From positions 1 to 5,248 of the forward strand of contig JAUWJC010000327.1 of NCBI GenBank assembly GCA_030607895.1: 5,248 bases of DNA, given 5' to 3'. The stretch's first letter is position 1, and every line of letters starts with the position of its first letter. A program made the position numbers and the translations under genes. Origin of the DNA: Pirellulales bacterium (GTDB lineage Bacteria; Planctomycetota; Planctomycetia; Pirellulales; Thermoguttaceae). This document shows, one piece after another, positions 5,076 to 5,248 of the stretch. The notes beneath the pieces were generated by a model. It saw only the letters and a list, made by a program, of their open reading frames with translations, searched no databases and was not told the origin of the DNA.

Positions 5076-5081
5076 ATGCAA
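5053..5081 (-). promoter_or_regulatory. Candidate promoter of the LysR-type gene
   Basis: On the minus strand, TTGCAT (5081-5076) and TAAGAT (5058-5053) are separated by 17 bp. This is a weak sigma70-like match (3/6 and 4/6). If used, transcription would begin close to the ATG at 5046, giving a nearly leaderless mRNA, which fits the missing Shine-Dalgarno sequence. The whole spacer and -10 lie under the tandem operator. Confidence 0.3.
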
Positions 5082-5138
5082 TAGGGTCGCCATTGCCGCA
5101 AAGTAAACGAAGCCGAGTTTTGCATAAAATGGGTGGCA

Positions 5139-5248
5139 CGTCCCAGCCGGCCCCGGCGGGGCGGGTCTGGCCCGGACCCCCCCGGGCCGGGGGGCGGGGG
5201 CCTGCCCCGACCACGGCCCCCCCCAGACGCAACGCCGGTTCGACGCCC
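5139..5248. other. Extreme-GC, homopolymer-rich end without a gene
   Basis: The last 110 bases are dominated by runs of C and G, including C7 (5177-5183) and C8 (5217-5224); 5161-5220 has only six A/T bases. It contains exact small palindromes: GGCCCGG (5169-5175) with CCGGGCC (5182-5188), and GCCCCGGCGGGGC (5150-5162). No coding frame with family features is recognised. It may be intergenic repeat DNA, a low-complexity coding edge, or a poorly assembled or sequenced end. Confidence 0.5.

Noticed and set aside
5134..5150. Sigma54 promoter, from TGGCAC at 5134-5139
   Set aside because: There is no TTGC element at the required spacing; the sequence continues GTCCCAGCC.

Overview
The window reads as chromosomal DNA of a moderately high-GC bacterium. 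A planctomycete (Planctomycetota) is my best guess. The reasons are a free-standing HPt domain, weak or absent Shine-Dalgarno sequences, many small intergenic repeats and a RACo-type corrinoid-activator homologue. No marker gene proves this assignment.

Layout. Positions 10-157 hold a 148-bp non-coding element with perfect 15-bp terminal inverted repeats (MITE-like, or a collapsed insertion sequence). A short leader follows, then a plus-strand HPt phosphotransfer gene (256-588). Everything after that is on the minus strand and would be read from right to left: a LysR-type regulator (5046-4147), a [2Fe-2S]/ASKHA protein of the DUF4445/RACo type (4095-2146) and a divergent phosphoglycerate-kinase-family protein (2013-604). 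The last gene converges on the HPt gene with 15 bp between stop codons. The regulator's start codon and upstream DNA carry two tandem copies of ATAAG-N5-CTTAT, which fits the LysR-family T-N11-A operator rule. The right edge (about 5139-5248) is extremely GC-rich, homopolymer-rich DNA without a recognisable gene.

The most unusual content is the repeat layer. All three minus-strand genes end inside a period-7 array of consensus CARCTNT (plus strand), and in each the TGA stop falls in the same phase of the heptad, giving C-termini VES, VES and AES. A fourth period-7 array, (CAGGGGC)3, lies just upstream of the ASKHA start codon. A 20-bp hairpin-forming sequence occurs next to two arrays as exact inverted copies. 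An 84-bp palindromic element (28 codons) sits in frame inside the ASKHA gene and shares a 9-mer with that hairpin sequence. Short repeats therefore appear to have reshaped both gene ends and a coding region.

How the genes may work together is inference. The three co-directional genes (gaps of 51 and 132 bp) could form an autoregulated LysR-controlled unit with two ATP-binding proteins: an iron-sulfur ATPase that in characterised relatives reductively reactivates corrinoid proteins, and a PGK-fold protein that has lost part of the usual 3-phosphoglycerate site. No corrinoid protein or methyltransferase is in the window.
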